Part shown: piece after piece, positions 1-8,108 of the stretch
How positions within the stretch are numbered: the first letter of the stretch is position 1
How the letters are laid out: each line of letters starts with the position of its first letter
DNA from: Halobacterium sp. KA-4
GTDB taxonomy: Archaea > Halobacteriota > Halobacteria > Halobacteriales > Halobacteriaceae
Direction of reading: 5' to 3'
Length of the DNA stretch: 64,000 bases
Assembly: GCF_021028995.1 (NCBI RefSeq)
Contig: NZ_JAJJZG010000004.1
Location: 62,001-126,000 of the forward strand
Made by a program: the position numbers and the translations under genes
Notes under the pieces: generated by a model
What the model was told of the DNA's origin: nothing
The model's input: the letters and a program-made list of their open reading frames with translations, nothing else
The model's database searches: none

Positions 1-119
1 TCCTCACAGGGCACCAACAGCACTTCCTCGTCGCCGCCGTGTTCGTCCCGCACCGTGAACACCCAGCCGCCCTCCTCGTGAACGTCTGCGACGCTCGTCA
101 CGCGATAACGACTCGTCAT
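1..119 (-). CDS. Rieske-type 2Fe-2S protein, N-terminal part (cut by window edge)
   Basis: Only the first 39 or so codons are present; the gene runs off the left edge. The start is the ATG read from 119 down to 117. The visible protein begins MTSRYRVTSVADVHEEG and continues with a beta-rich stretch ending VLLVPCE. This matches the N-terminal strand pattern I know from small haloarchaeal Rieske or nitrite-reductase-small-subunit-like proteins. The cluster-binding Cys-x-His boxes would lie outside the window, so the assignment rests on resemblance of the first 39 residues only. Confidence 0.45.
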   Translation of the reverse strand, partial: MTSRYRVTSVADVHEEGGWVFTVRDEHGGDEEVLLVPCE

Positions 120-194
120 AGCGGTAGAGGCGGCGCCGACCCCGTTAATTCCAACGGTCACGGCGGCAAGCGGGGAAAAGTGCCTTCGGCCGGC

Positions 195-620
195 TCAGAG
201 CCCGCCGGTGGCGAGCGCACCTGCATCGAGCAGCAGGAGGACGGCAACGGTGGATGCGCCGTAGAGGATGGAGGTAGCGTCTTCACCGTCTTCGAGTTTG
301 CCGGCGGCGACTTCGGTGAGACCGGCAAGAGCGAACCACAGCACGAGCATCGCCAACACGAGATGGCCCTGGCCAGTACCCGTGAGAACGCCACTCTCGG
401 TGTAGCCAGCGAGCGTGAGCATGTAGCCGCCCGAGAGGAAGAGAACAGCGGCGCTGACGCGGGAGACCTTCCGGAGCGTCCCGACGAACGACTCGCGAGC
501 GCTCGCGGACAGCGTCCCGCCGATTCCGGGCAGCGTCGCCGTCGCGAACAGCACGCTCCCGGTCCAGAGGCCGGCGAACAACAGGTGGAACGCGTAGACG
601 ACTGTCTCGATGACTGTCAT
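195..620 (-). CDS. Small four-helix membrane protein, CopD-like
   Basis: A 141-residue integral membrane protein. I start it at the ATG at 620 (MTVIETVVYAFHLL) because upstream in-frame codons are arginine-rich and overlap the hisC promoter. Four hydrophobic helices are visible. The first contains a His and a Trp-Thr-Gly pattern (HLLFAGLWTG) typical of the CopD/transporter-like families of haloarchaea. That family is often linked to copper or heme handling, but no metal-binding motif beyond the single His is seen, so a transport role is only inferred. It is divergent from hisC, with about 97 bases between the two starts. Confidence 0.6.
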   Translation of the reverse strand: MTVIETVVYAFHLLFAGLWTGSVLFATATLPGIGGTLSASARESFVGTLRKVSRVSAAVLFLSGGYMLTLAGYTESGVLTGTGQGHLVLAMLVLWFALAGLTEVAAGKLEDGEDATSILYGASTVAVLLLLDAGALATGGL

Positions 621-687
621 GGCCCTCAGTTGTTGGCGTGTGGTCGTAAAACGCCGGGGTTGCGGCGGACGCCTCCGTGAGGGCAAT

Positions 688-694
688 CTTAAGG
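688..694 (+). promoter_or_regulatory. TATA-like box of hisC
   Basis: CTTAAGG lies 24-30 bases before the hisC ATG at 718. This is the usual spacing for a haloarchaeal promoter that gives a leaderless transcript, and it supports 718 rather than the upstream in-frame ATG at 610 as the start. Confidence 0.5.
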
Positions 695-717
695 CACGCC
701 CGCTATTCGATTCGGGC

Positions 718-1791
718 ATGGAACTACGGGACCTCTCCGACCATGTGGAGTACCGGGCCGGTCGGGGTATTGAGGAGGTTGCGCGCGAACTTGGGCGCGA
801 TCCTGCGGAGTTCGTGAAGCTCTCCTCGAACGAGAACCCCCACGGTCCGAGTCCGAAGGCTGAAGCCGAAATCCGTGAGACCGCTTCGGAGGTCCACCGC
901 TACCCGAAGGCCGTCCACGCCGACCTCACGGCCGCGCTCGCCGACCGGTGGGACGTTGCCGACGAGCAGGTGTGGCTGGCGAACGGCGGCGACGGTGCGC
1001 TCGACTACCTCGCGCGGGCGACGCTTGCGCCGGGCGATCGCGTGCTCGTGCCGACGCCCGGTTTCACGTACTATGGGATGAGCGCGCGCTTCCACCACGG
1101 CGAGGTTGCCGAGTACGATGTCCGGACCGACGACGGGTTCGCGCTCACTGCCGAGAGCGTGCTTGACGCGTACGACGGCGAGCGCGTCGTCTACCTCACG
1201 AGCCCGCACAACCCCACGGGACATCGGTTCACGCTGGACGCGGTCACGGACATCGCAGATAAGACCGACGAGGATACGCTCGTTGTCGTGGACGAGGCGT
1301 ACGGTGAATTCACGGACGCGCCCTCCGCCGTCTCCCTGCTTGACGAGCGCGACGATATCGCGGTGCTGCGGACGTTCTCGAAGGCGTACGGGCTCGCGGG
1401 CCTCCGGCTCGGCTACGCGCTCACGCCACCGGAGTGGGCGGACGCGTACGCTCGCGTGCAGACACCGTTCGCCGCGAGCGCCATCGCGTGCCGCGCTGGC
1501 ACCGCCGCACTGGACGACGACGAACACGTCGAGCAGACCGTCGACAGCGTCGAGTGGTCCCGGCAGTACATGTACGACGAACTCGACGCACCGACCTACG
1601 AGAGCCACGGGAACTTCGTGCTCGCGAACGTCGGCGACGCCACCGAAGTTGCGGACGCCGCGAAGCGTGAGGGTGTCCTGATTCGGGACTGTTCGAGTTT
1701 TGGGCTCCCCGAGCACGTCCGCATCACGTGTGGGACCCGCGAGGAGACCGAGCGCGCGGTCGCCGTGCTCAACGAGGTGCTCGCAGAATGA
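718..1791 (+). CDS. hisC: Histidinol-phosphate aminotransferase
   Basis: A 357-residue PLP-dependent class I/II aminotransferase that converts imidazole-acetol phosphate and glutamate to histidinol phosphate, a late step of histidine synthesis in the cytoplasm. Visible marks are KLSSNENPHGPS near the N-terminus (the HisC substrate loop), SPHNPTG at 162-168, DEAY at 192-195, and the PLP lysine K222 in TFSKAYGLAGLRLGY. The C-terminal arginine segment VRITCGTREE is also typical. Its stop overlaps the ATG of the adenylate kinase gene (ATGA), so the two are co-transcribed with the CDP-alcohol phosphotransferase. No other his genes are nearby, as is common in haloarchaea. Confidence 0.95.
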   Translation: MELRDLSDHVEYRAGRGIEEVARELGRDPAEFVKLSSNENPHGPSPKAEAEIRETASEVHRYPKAVHADLTAALADRWDVADEQVWLANGGDGALDYLARATLAPGDRVLVPTPGFTYYGMSARFHHGEVAEYDVRTDDGFALTAESVLDAYDGERVVYLTSPHNPTGHRFTLDAVTDIADKTDEDTLVVVDEAYGEFTDAPSAVSLLDERDDIAVLRTFSKAYGLAGLRLGYALTPPEWADAYARVQTPFAASAIACRAGTAALDDDEHVEQTVDSVEWSRQYMYDELDAPTYESHGNFVLANVGDATEVADAAKREGVLIRDCSSFGLPEHVRITCGTREETERAVAVLNEVLAE

Positions 1792-2294
1792 GAGTCGCCG
1801 TTACCGGAACGCCGGGCACGGGGAAGACGACCGCCACAGAGCACCTCGATACCGACCTCGACATCGTCCACCTCAACGACGTTATCCAAGAAGAAGGCCT
1901 CTACACCGAGGTCGACGAAGCCCGCGACAGCAAGGTCGCCGACCTTGACGCCGTCCGCGACTGGCTGGAGGGGCGCGAGGACGTGCTCGTGGAGTCTCAC
2001 CTATCGCACCTATTGGACGCCGACCGCGTAGTCGTGCTGCGGTGCGCGCCTGGCGAACTGGAGCGCCGCCTCATCGAGCGCGGCGAACCCGCAGAGAAAG
2101 CCGAGGAGAACGCTGAGAGCGAGGCGCTGGATGTTATCCTCTCGGAGGCCGTCCGCGAGCACGGGAAACCTAACGTCTACGAAATCGACACCACCGACCG
2201 CGACCCGGAGGTAGTCGCCGACGACATCGAGGCCGTGCTCGCAGGCGAACGCGACCCCTCCGCGGGCGAGGTGGACTTTACCGAGTACCTATGA
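1788..2294 (+). CDS. Adenylate kinase of the Fap7/AK6 family
   Basis: A 168-residue P-loop nucleotide kinase. The Walker A motif GTPGTGKTT is at 7-15, followed by a short NMP-binding region and a lid-like RRLIERGEP segment. Known members (human AK6, yeast Fap7) interconvert AMP, ADP and ATP and act as an ATPase in late maturation of the small ribosomal subunit. The archaeal form is the short type without a zinc lid. The gene overlaps hisC upstream by four bases and the phosphotransferase gene downstream by four bases, indicating translational coupling. The ribosomal role here is inferred from the family. Confidence 0.9.
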   Translation: MRVAVTGTPGTGKTTATEHLDTDLDIVHLNDVIQEEGLYTEVDEARDSKVADLDAVRDWLEGREDVLVESHLSHLLDADRVVVLRCAPGELERRLIERGEPAEKAEENAESEALDVILSEAVREHGKPNVYEIDTTDRDPEVVADDIEAVLAGERDPSAGEVDFTEYL

Positions 2295-2890
2295 CCCTCG
2301 ACACGTACCGCGACCTCGCGACGCGACTGATGCGGCCGTGGGTACGCGCCGCCGTCAAGGTCGGCGCGACCCCGAACGCGGTCAGCGTCGTTGCGTTCCT
2401 GTTCGCGGTTGCGGCCGCCGCCGCGTTCTACGTCGCGTCGCCGTTGATGTACGCGGTCGGCGCGCTCTGCGTCGTCGTGAACGGCTGGCTTGACCTGCTT
2501 GACGGCGCGCTCGCCCGAGAACTCGGCACCGACTCCGTGGCTGGCGACCTCCTCGACCACGTGCTGGACCGGTACGCTGACGTGGTTATCGTCGCCGGCC
2601 TCGCCGCCGGTATTGGCCGCTACGACCTCGGTCTCGCCGCCGTCACGGGTGTGTTGCTCACGTCGTACCTCGGGACGCAAGCGCAGGCCGTCGGCCTCGA
2701 CCGCGTCTATGGTGGCCTGCTCGGGCGCGCGGACCGCCTCGCGCTTGTCGGCATCACGGGCGGGCTCTCCGTGTTCATTCCGGCTGCCGGCGGGTTTTCG
2801 CTGGTTGCGTGGCTGCTCGCGCTGTTCGCCGTTGTTGGCCACCTTACCGCGATTCAGCGGTTCGTCTCCGCGTGGCGCCAGCTCTCTTGA
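2291..2890 (+). CDS. CDP-alcohol phosphatidyltransferase (archaetidylinositol-phosphate synthase type)
   Basis: A 199-residue membrane enzyme with about six helices. It carries the complete family signature, D68-x2-D71-G72-x2-A75-R76-x8-G85-x3-D89-x3-D93, whose aspartates bind the metal and the CDP group. Enzymes of this class join CDP-archaeol to a polar head group such as inositol phosphate to make ether phospholipids. The head group cannot be read from sequence, so the archaetidylinositol-phosphate assignment is a guess from its relatives. The start overlaps the adenylate kinase stop by four bases. Confidence 0.88.
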   Translation: MTLDTYRDLATRLMRPWVRAAVKVGATPNAVSVVAFLFAVAAAAAFYVASPLMYAVGALCVVVNGWLDLLDGALARELGTDSVAGDLLDHVLDRYADVVIVAGLAAGIGRYDLGLAAVTGVLLTSYLGTQAQAVGLDRVYGGLLGRADRLALVGITGGLSVFIPAAGGFSLVAWLLALFAVVGHLTAIQRFVSAWRQLS

Positions 2891-2907
2891 GGTCCCCGCG
2901 GCGTGCC

Positions 2908-2914
2908 ATTTAAG
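2908..2914 (+). promoter_or_regulatory. TATA-like box of the aMBF1 gene
   Basis: ATTTAAG lies 25-31 bases before the ATG at 2939. It fits a leaderless haloarchaeal promoter and supports that start over the in-frame codon at 2903. Confidence 0.45.
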
Positions 2915-2938
2915 CGTCGTCCGCGGCTACCTGTTAGT

Positions 2939-3472
2939 ATGGCTCAGTGCGAGATGTGTGGCAAGGAGGTCTCGTCCCCGAAGACCGTCAAAATCGAGGG
3001 GGCGGAAATCGACGTCTGCGACGACTGTTCGGACTTCGGCACGACAGTCGAAACGGAGTCCTCCAGCACCACCAGCACCAAGTATTCGACGTCTTCATCT
3101 AGTCAGTCCTCCGGCGGCTCTACGTCCTCGTCCAGCGGCGGGTCCTCGGGCGGTCGCCGCCGCCGCGACATGTTCGACGAGATGGAAGAACTCGCCAGTG
3201 ACTACGACGAACGCATCCGGAAGGCCCGCGAGACCGAGGGGCTCAGCCAGGAGGAACTGGCCGACGACCTCAACGAGAAGGCCAGCGTCATCCGGAAGCT
3301 CGAACGCGGCGACAGCCTCCCCAGCGACGACGTCCGCGAGAAGCTCGAGAACAAGCTCAGCATCTCGCTGACCGAGTCCAGCGGCGACACCGACGAGGAC
3401 TGGTCCTCGAGCAGCGACAGCGCGGGGCTGACGCTTGGCGACAAGGTTCGCCGGAAGAGCGACGACAGCTAA
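2939..3472 (+). CDS. Archaeal multiprotein bridging factor aMBF1 (zinc ribbon + HTH)
   Basis: A 177-residue putative transcription factor. It has an N-terminal zinc ribbon with Cys pairs at 4/7 and 27/30 and a low-complexity Ser/Thr/Gly linker from about 45 to 78. A C-terminal Xre-type helix-turn-helix spans about 90-150 (RKARETEGLSQEELADDL ... SVIRKLERGDSLPS). This order is exactly that of archaeal MBF1, the homologue of eukaryotic MBF1, which contacts the basal transcription or translation machinery. The serine linker is unusually long and repetitive. A T-run follows the stop, so it is probably monocistronic. Confidence 0.92.
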   Translation: MAQCEMCGKEVSSPKTVKIEGAEIDVCDDCSDFGTTVETESSSTTSTKYSTSSSSQSSGGSTSSSSGGSSGGRRRRDMFDEMEELASDYDERIRKARETEGLSQEELADDLNEKASVIRKLERGDSLPSDDVREKLENKLSISLTESSGDTDEDWSSSSDSAGLTLGDKVRRKSDDS

Positions 3473-3480
3473 ACCTACAG

Positions 3481-3486
3481 TTTTTT
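3481..3486 (+). terminator. T-run behind aMBF1
   Basis: Six consecutive T residues start nine bases after the aMBF1 stop. Short T-runs are the usual archaeal transcription stop signal. No strong stem precedes it. Confidence 0.4.
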
Positions 3487-3511
3487 CGCGCGGGAGAACG
3501 CCGGTGGGGAC

Positions 3512-4159
3512 GTGTTCGTACTCGTCAACCTGAAGGCGTACCCTTGCGACCCGGTCGCGGTCGCGGAGGCCGCCGCCGACGTCGCCGAATCGACAGACAC
3601 GACCATCGCCGTCGCCCCGCAGCCCGCGGATCTCACGCGGGTCGCGGAGACCGGCGCGACGACGTACGCCCAGCACGTCAGCCCCGTCGAGCACGGCAGC
3701 CACACGGGCAGCGTGCTCGCCGAATCCGTCGCGGACAACGGCGCTGTCGGCACGCTCCTCAATCACTCCGAGCACCGCCGCAAGCTCGCGGACATCGACG
3801 GCAGCCTTGACGCCGCCGAGCGCGTCGACCTCGACACCGTCGTCTGCGCGAACAACCCCGAGCAGGTCGCGGCCGCCGCCGCGCTCGGCCCCGACGCCGT
3901 CGCCGTCGAACCGCCCGAACTCATCGGCACCGGAACGCCCGTCTCGCAGGCCGACCCGGATATTGTTGAGGACGCGGTCGCGGCCGCGGAAGCCGTCGAC
4001 CCGAGCGTCGACGTCTACTGTGGTGCCGGCATCAGCACGGGCGACGACCTCGAAGCCGCCCGTGAGTTGGGTGCCAGCGGCGTGCTGCTCGCCAGCGGCG
4101 TCGCCAAGGCCGACGACCCGCGTGCCGCCCTCGAAGACCTCGTCGAACCACTCGAGTGA
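3512..4159 (+). CDS. tpiA: Triosephosphate isomerase
   Basis: A 215-residue TIM-barrel enzyme, the short archaeal form, that interconverts dihydroxyacetone phosphate and glyceraldehyde 3-phosphate in glycolysis and gluconeogenesis. Visible catalytic elements are the N-terminal lysine in VLVNLKAYP (K8), the histidine H85 in LLNHSEHRR, and the glutamate E133 in [11 protein letters not shown]. The phosphate-binding loops CGAGIS and [14 protein letters not shown] lie near the C-terminus. The start is a GTG at 3512, with no alternative ATG in a sensible place. Confidence 0.96.
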   Translation: MFVLVNLKAYPCDPVAVAEAAADVAESTDTTIAVAPQPADLTRVAETGATTYAQHVSPVEHGSHTGSVLAESVADNGAVGTLLNHSEHRRKLADIDGSLDAAERVDLDTVVCANNPEQVAAAAALGPDAVAVEPPELIGTGTPVSQADPDIVEDAVAAAEAVDPSVDVYCGAGISTGDDLEAARELGASGVLLASGVAKADDPRAALEDLVEPLE

Positions 4160-4201
4160 CGCCAACATAACGCTGAAGGCGGCGACAGTCGACTGCCCGG
4201 T

Positions 4202-4381
4202 ATGGCTGCCCGCGACCTCCTGTTGTTCGGCATCGCCGTGATCCTCGCCAGTGGATTCGTCCTCATCCACGACGTCCTTCGATACAACCGTGGCACCGAG
4301 CTCACCGTACTGTTCTACTTCGGTATTTTTCTCGGACTCGCACTCGCGCTCCTCGGCACACTAGTGTCCAGCAGCGACTAA
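4202..4381 (+). CDS. Two-helix membrane mini-protein, unknown function
   Basis: A 59-residue protein beginning MAARDLLLFGIAVILASG and ending LVSSSD. It has two hydrophobic helices (about 6-22 and 37-54) joined by a short polar loop (HDVLRYNRGTE). It starts 42 bases after the tpiA stop on the same strand and ends convergent with the stress-protein gene. Codon use is like its neighbours and the hydrophobic periodicity argues that it is real. I recall similar short proteins in other haloarchaea as a domain of unknown function, but cannot name the family with certainty. Confidence 0.65.
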   Translation: MAARDLLLFGIAVILASGFVLIHDVLRYNRGTELTVLFYFGIFLGLALALLGTLVSSSD

Positions 4382-4407
4382 GGCGTCGAAAAAAGCGAGG
4401 TATCGGG

Positions 4408-4854
4408 TTACGCGGTGAGGACGGTGACGGGGTCGTCGTAGTCGAGGATGACTTTCTGCGTCGCGTCCCCGAAGATGGCCTTCCCCGTCGGCGAGCGCTT
4501 GCGGCCCGCGAGGAAGACGTGGTCGCAGCCGTACTCTTCGGCGGCTTCAAGGGTTTTACCGGCCTTGTTGCCGAGGTAGCCGGCGGTCTCGTACTCGACG
4601 TCGAGGTCCGCGAGAATCTCGTCGGCGAGGTCCTGCGCGAACTGCGCGGCCCCTTCTTCGGCTTCGCCGGGCGAGTAGCTCGCTGAGCCGTTCGGAATCG
4701 CTTCCATCGCTTCGCGGCGCCCGCCGTATTCGTCCTCGGTGGTGACGTGAATCACCACGAGGTCGGCGTCGACGCCCGCCGCGAGCGTGCCTGCCTCGTG
4801 CAGGAGGTCTTTCGCTGCGTCGGTCGGGTCGATAACTGCGAGTGCGCGGTCCAT
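4408..4854 (-). CDS. Universal stress protein (UspA family)
   Basis: A 148-residue cytoplasmic protein of the UspA fold. It starts with the beta strand ALAVIDPTDAAKDLLHEA, and the C-terminal nucleotide-binding loop is AGRKRSPTGKAIFGDATQKV. This fits the G-x2-G-x9-G-(S/T)-type ATP loop only loosely: the last position is G-D-A instead of G-S, so ATP binding is likely but not certain. Such proteins respond to stress and often sit beside transporters. The adjacent gene on the same strand is the GntP permease, 63 bases upstream, and the two may form an operon. Confidence 0.88.
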   Translation of the reverse strand: MDRALAVIDPTDAAKDLLHEAGTLAAGVDADLVVIHVTTEDEYGGRREAMEAIPNGSASYSPGEAEEGAAQFAQDLADEILADLDVEYETAGYLGNKAGKTLEAAEEYGCDHVFLAGRKRSPTGKAIFGDATQKVILDYDDPVTVLTA

Positions 4855-4917
4855 GAGTGTGTTCTCGTTGTGGGTTGTGATTTGTTTTCGGGGCGATACG
4901 ACGAAGCAGCCGTTCGC

Positions 4918-6312
4918 TTACACAAGCGGCAGCACGGAGGACATGATGAGCACCGACACGAGCCCGGTGACGGAGATAATCGTTGTCAGTGCGGTCCACG
5001 TCTTCAGCGTCTCCGCTTGTGTGAGGCCGCCGATTTCCTTCACGAGCCAGAAGCCCGAGTCGTTGTACCACGAGCAGATGTTCCCGCCCGCGCCGATGAC
5101 CATCACGAGGTACGCCGCGCTGACGTCGAGTTGGCCGGTCAGGGGCGCCATGATGCCAGCGGCGGTCAGCATCGCGGCGGTCGCCGATCCCTGCGCAATG
5201 CGGACAATAGCGGCGATGAGCCATGCGGTGACGAGCAGGCCGATGCCGAAGTTCTGCAGGATGTCGGCGATGTACGGGCCGATGCCGGAGGCGGCGAGCA
5301 GCGCACCGAACGCGCCACCCATCGCGGTGATAGCGGCGATGTTGCCACCGCTTCTCAGTGCTTCAGTGAGTTCGTCCTCCCAGACGGACCGCGAGAGGCC
5401 GGTCCAGCGGAGGTAGGTGACGGCGGCTGCCATCGCGGCGATGGTGAGTGCGACGTTCTTGTCGCCGAGGAACGCGACGACTGGTTGAACTAGTTCCAAG
5501 ATAGGGTACCAATCTTGGAATGCGCTGACAGCAGTAGCCGACCCGACGAGGCCAACTGCGAGGAGGATGGGCGCGATGGCCTCGAGGACGCCGGGGAGGT
5601 TCGTGGTGTCGCGCTGGGCGCGCTCCTCCAGCTCCTCCGTGGTGGTGCCCATTGCGTCCCGCAGCGGGATGTCGAGGCGGGCGTTAATCCAGCGGCCGTA
5701 GATGAGGCCGCCGACGATGGCCGCGGGGATTGCGGTGGCGACACCGACGAGGATCGTGATGCCGAGGTCGACGCCGATTTCGCTGGCGACGGCGAGCGGG
5801 CCGGGCGTCGGCGGGACGAACACGTGCGTGGTTGCCGCACCGGCACCGACCACGACGAGGTAGAGTGCGTAGTTCTTCCCGACGCGGGCGCGCATCGAGC
5901 GGGCCAGCGGCGCCATCAGGTAGAACACGCTGTCGAAGAACACTGGGATCGCGAGGACGGAGCTGCTACCCCAGAGCGCGAGGTCGGAGTTGCCTTCGCC
6001 GACTAGCGACTGGAACCCACGAACGATGCGCTGGGCAGCCCCGCTCTCTAGCATTGACTTCCCGATGATGGCAGCCATCAGGATGGGGATACCGATGCCG
6101 GCCATGTTGTTACCGAAGGCCGTCGCGGTCCTCGCCGCCGCGTCGGCCATTGCGAAGTCGGGGACGAAGACGGCGTTGACGAGGCCGACGGTGAACGCCG
6201 CGATGGCGAGCCCGACGAACGCAGGAAGGTCCAAGAAGACTAGTAGCATCACGACTACGGCCAGCCCGGCCGCGAACGTGAGCAGTGGACTGTGTGCGAA
6301 TTCAATTGCCAT
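4918..6312 (-). CDS. GntP-family permease (gluconate:H+ symporter type)
   Basis: A 464-residue integral membrane protein with about 12-14 hydrophobic helices. The family pattern is clear: GIGIPILMAAIIGKSMLESG near residue 75, FVPPTPGPLAVASEIGVDLG, and the C-terminal VIGAGGNICSWYNDSGFWLV. Family members import gluconate or related sugar acids with protons. The substrate here cannot be told. A 13-base palindrome lies about 55 bases upstream of the ATG and could be an operator. A universal stress protein gene follows on the same strand. Confidence 0.9.
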   Translation of the reverse strand: MAIEFAHSPLLTFAAGLAVVVMLLVFLDLPAFVGLAIAAFTVGLVNAVFVPDFAMADAAARTATAFGNNMAGIGIPILMAAIIGKSMLESGAAQRIVRGFQSLVGEGNSDLALWGSSSVLAIPVFFDSVFYLMAPLARSMRARVGKNYALYLVVVGAGAATTHVFVPPTPGPLAVASEIGVDLGITILVGVATAIPAAIVGGLIYGRWINARLDIPLRDAMGTTTEELEERAQRDTTNLPGVLEAIAPILLAVGLVGSATAVSAFQDWYPILELVQPVVAFLGDKNVALTIAAMAAAVTYLRWTGLSRSVWEDELTEALRSGGNIAAITAMGGAFGALLAASGIGPYIADILQNFGIGLLVTAWLIAAIVRIAQGSATAAMLTAAGIMAPLTGQLDVSAAYLVMVIGAGGNICSWYNDSGFWLVKEIGGLTQAETLKTWTALTTIISVTGLVSVLIMSSVLPLV

Positions 6313-6366
6313 GTGTTACGATTTATCAGGCAATCCCAGCACCCCAAAAAAGTTTTTATTCGATAC

Positions 6367-6379
6367 CGGAATAATTCCG
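6367..6379. promoter_or_regulatory. 13-base palindrome upstream of the GntP gene (candidate operator)
   Basis: CGGAATAATTCCG is a perfect palindrome about 55-67 bases upstream of the permease ATG. It lies next to an AT-rich stretch that could hold the promoter. A dimeric regulator such as an IclR- or Lrp-type protein could bind it; no such regulator is encoded beside it. Confidence 0.35.
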
Positions 6380-6425
6380 ACAGGCCGCCCCTACAGGTCA
6401 TATTTCTGACCTTCGAGGCGGCTAC

Positions 6426-7682
6426 TTAATCGAAGTCTTCGAGGGACACCTGGCCGCGGCGCTGGTCGTCATCGGAGCGGTTGCGCCTTCGCACGGCATC
6501 GGTCCGGTCGATCTCGGTGTGGGAATCATCCGTACAGCTGTCGCTCTCGAAGCCGTCGAGGCTAGCCTGCTCGCGCTCGGAGAAGTCCAGATTCGAGACG
6601 CGGACGCCGACCTTTCGCACGGACTCGCCCTCGAACTCGCCGAGGAGGTCCTGCGTGACGTCATCCACGAGGCCGGCGTCGTCCACGGGCCCGGGCAAGG
6701 ATTCGGCGCGCGTATGGACGTCGAACGGCGGCGTCACCACCTTAATTCCGATAGTACGGTAGAAGGCGTCCTTCCGGGTGGCGCGGTCCGCGACCGCCTC
6801 CGCAAGCGTCGCCACCTGCTCGCGCACGCGCTCGAAGTCATCGGTCGCGCCGTCGAAGGCGGACTCCCGGGAGAGGCTCTTGGGCTTCCCGCGCGGCTCG
6901 ACGGGCCGGTTGTCCTCCCCACGGGCGCGCCGATAGAGGTCCCGGCCGCGGTCACCGAACCGATCGGTGAGCTCGTAGGGGTCCGCGCTGGCGAGGTCGC
7001 CCGCAGTCTCGATACTCATCTCGCGGAGTTCCCGCGCGCGAACCGGGCCGATGCCGTGGACGTCCGCGACGTCGATTGGCGCGAGAAACTCCCGGACTTC
7101 GTCGGGCTCGACGACCACGAGGCCGTCGGGCTTGTCGTAGTCGCTGGCGAGCTTCGCGGTGCTCATGTCGGGCGCGACGCCGACGCTCGCGGGCACGCCG
7201 ACCTCGCGGTGGATGCGCTGTTTGACGTGGCGCGCGAATCCGTCGGCGACGTCCCACGCGGTCCGGTCGGTAACGTCGAGGTACGCCTCGTCGATGCTTA
7301 CCTCGCGGACCGTATCGCCGAGCTCGTAGAGGATTTCCTTGACCGAACTGCCGACGTCCTGGTAGAAGTCGAGGTCCACGGGCCGGTAGTAGCCCGCGTC
7401 CGGATTGTCGGGCTCGTCGGCCTTCCGCGGGAGGTTGTCGAGGGCGGCACCGATCGCTTGCGCGCTCGCGACGCCGTACTCGCGGGCCTCGTAACTGGCG
7501 GTGGCGACCGCGCCGACGGTCTCGCCTGGCTCGTAGCCCATGCCGACGACGACAGGTTCGCCACGCAACTCGGGTTCACGACGGCGCTCGCAGCTGGCAT
7601 AAAAGCAATCCATGTCGACGTGAAGTATCACGGGATTGTCGCCGCCAGTACTCGCGTCGTGCGTGAAATCGTCGAGTGTCAC
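6426..7682 (-). CDS. dinB: DNA polymerase IV (Y-family translesion polymerase)
   Basis: A 418-residue Y-family polymerase that copies past damaged bases. The metal-binding motifs are HVDMDCFYASCE at 21-32 and SIDEAYLDVT in the palm. A helix-hairpin-helix stretch (DVADVHGIGPVRAREL) follows, then the little-finger region. The last eight residues, QVSLEDFD, form a PCNA-interacting peptide of the Q-x2-L-x2-F type, so the enzyme should dock on the sliding clamp. The gene is transcribed away from the adjacent origin repeats. Confidence 0.95.
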   Translation of the reverse strand: MTLDDFTHDASTGGDNPVILHVDMDCFYASCERRREPELRGEPVVVGMGYEPGETVGAVATASYEAREYGVASAQAIGAALDNLPRKADEPDNPDAGYYRPVDLDFYQDVGSSVKEILYELGDTVREVSIDEAYLDVTDRTAWDVADGFARHVKQRIHREVGVPASVGVAPDMSTAKLASDYDKPDGLVVVEPDEVREFLAPIDVADVHGIGPVRARELREMSIETAGDLASADPYELTDRFGDRGRDLYRRARGEDNRPVEPRGKPKSLSRESAFDGATDDFERVREQVATLAEAVADRATRKDAFYRTIGIKVVTPPFDVHTRAESLPGPVDDAGLVDDVTQDLLGEFEGESVRKVGVRVSNLDFSEREQASLDGFESDSCTDDSHTEIDRTDAVRRRNRSDDDQRRGQVSLEDFD

Positions 7683-7913
7683 CCCGAATCACCACGGAAA
7701 CAGCGCGGAGACTGATTCAAGTTGACTCGCTGGATGCGTGGACACGATTCGAGGGGTTGGGTGGCTGATCGAGGGCTTCGGAATCCAACAATGACCGAAC
7801 TCGAACCACTCACGCTATACGACGCGTTGGAACTATATACTAAAGTCAGTAGCGGCAATCTCTTTGAGAGCTCTGTTGAAGTTAGAGAGTTCAACTCGCC
7901 TTCTTCATCCAAG

Positions 7914-7940
7914 CACCCACACACCGGATTTCGAGTGTCT
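7914..7940 (+). repeat. Origin recognition box-like repeat 1
   Basis: CACCCACACACCGGATTTCG followed by AGTGTCT. It shares the C-rich 5' part and the TTTCGAGTGTCT core with the other copies but has GGA instead of AGT before the T-run. Its core begins 27 bases before that of repeat 2. Confidence 0.65.
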
Positions 7941-7942
7941 AA

Positions 7943-7967
7943 CACCCGCCCCAGTTTTCGAGTGTCT
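7943..7967 (+). repeat. Origin recognition box-like repeat 2
   Basis: CACCCGCCCCAGTTTTCGAG followed by TGTCT, and then TTTGGCG. The second direct copy. Confidence 0.7.
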
Positions 7968-8040
7968 TTTGGCGAGAGTGAGGTCATGAGATTACAGAGA
8001 TCAGCGGCGAGAAACCCCCAAATCAACTACATTACGAAGC

Positions 8041-8067
8041 CACCCACACACCAGTTTTCGAGTGTCT
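8041..8067 (+). repeat. Origin recognition box-like repeat 3
   Basis: CACCCACACACCAGTTTTCG followed by AGTGTCT and TTTG. It is the copy nearest the orc gene, with the core 100 bases beyond that of repeat 2, and combines the 5' part of repeat 1 with the core of repeat 2. Confidence 0.7.
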
Positions 8068-8108
8068 TTTGCGTATAGGGACGTTTGTCTGATATAATCC
8101 ATACCCCC

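Larger units (their letters stand above)
7683..8108. other. Replication-origin-like region upstream of orc1/cdc6
   Basis: A 426-base gap between divergent dinB and orc1/cdc6, with no convincing gene. It contains three direct repeats with the core TCGAGTGTCT preceded by a C-rich stretch, and an AT-richer segment (about 7815-7905) that could be an unwinding element. Together with the inverted copy behind the orc gene this is the classic haloarchaeal arrangement of origin recognition boxes around their cognate initiator gene. Whether it fires cannot be told from sequence. Confidence 0.7.

Noticed and set aside
39-680. Plus-strand 213-codon frame at the left edge
   Set aside because: It is the shadow of the CopD-like membrane gene and the Rieske gene on the minus strand; composition is Gly/Arg/Glu-rich without hydrophobic core.
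7722-8078. Open frame of 118 codons between dinB and orc1/cdc6
   Set aside because: It runs through all three origin-box repeats, its residues are not acidic like haloarchaeal proteins, and no family is recognised.
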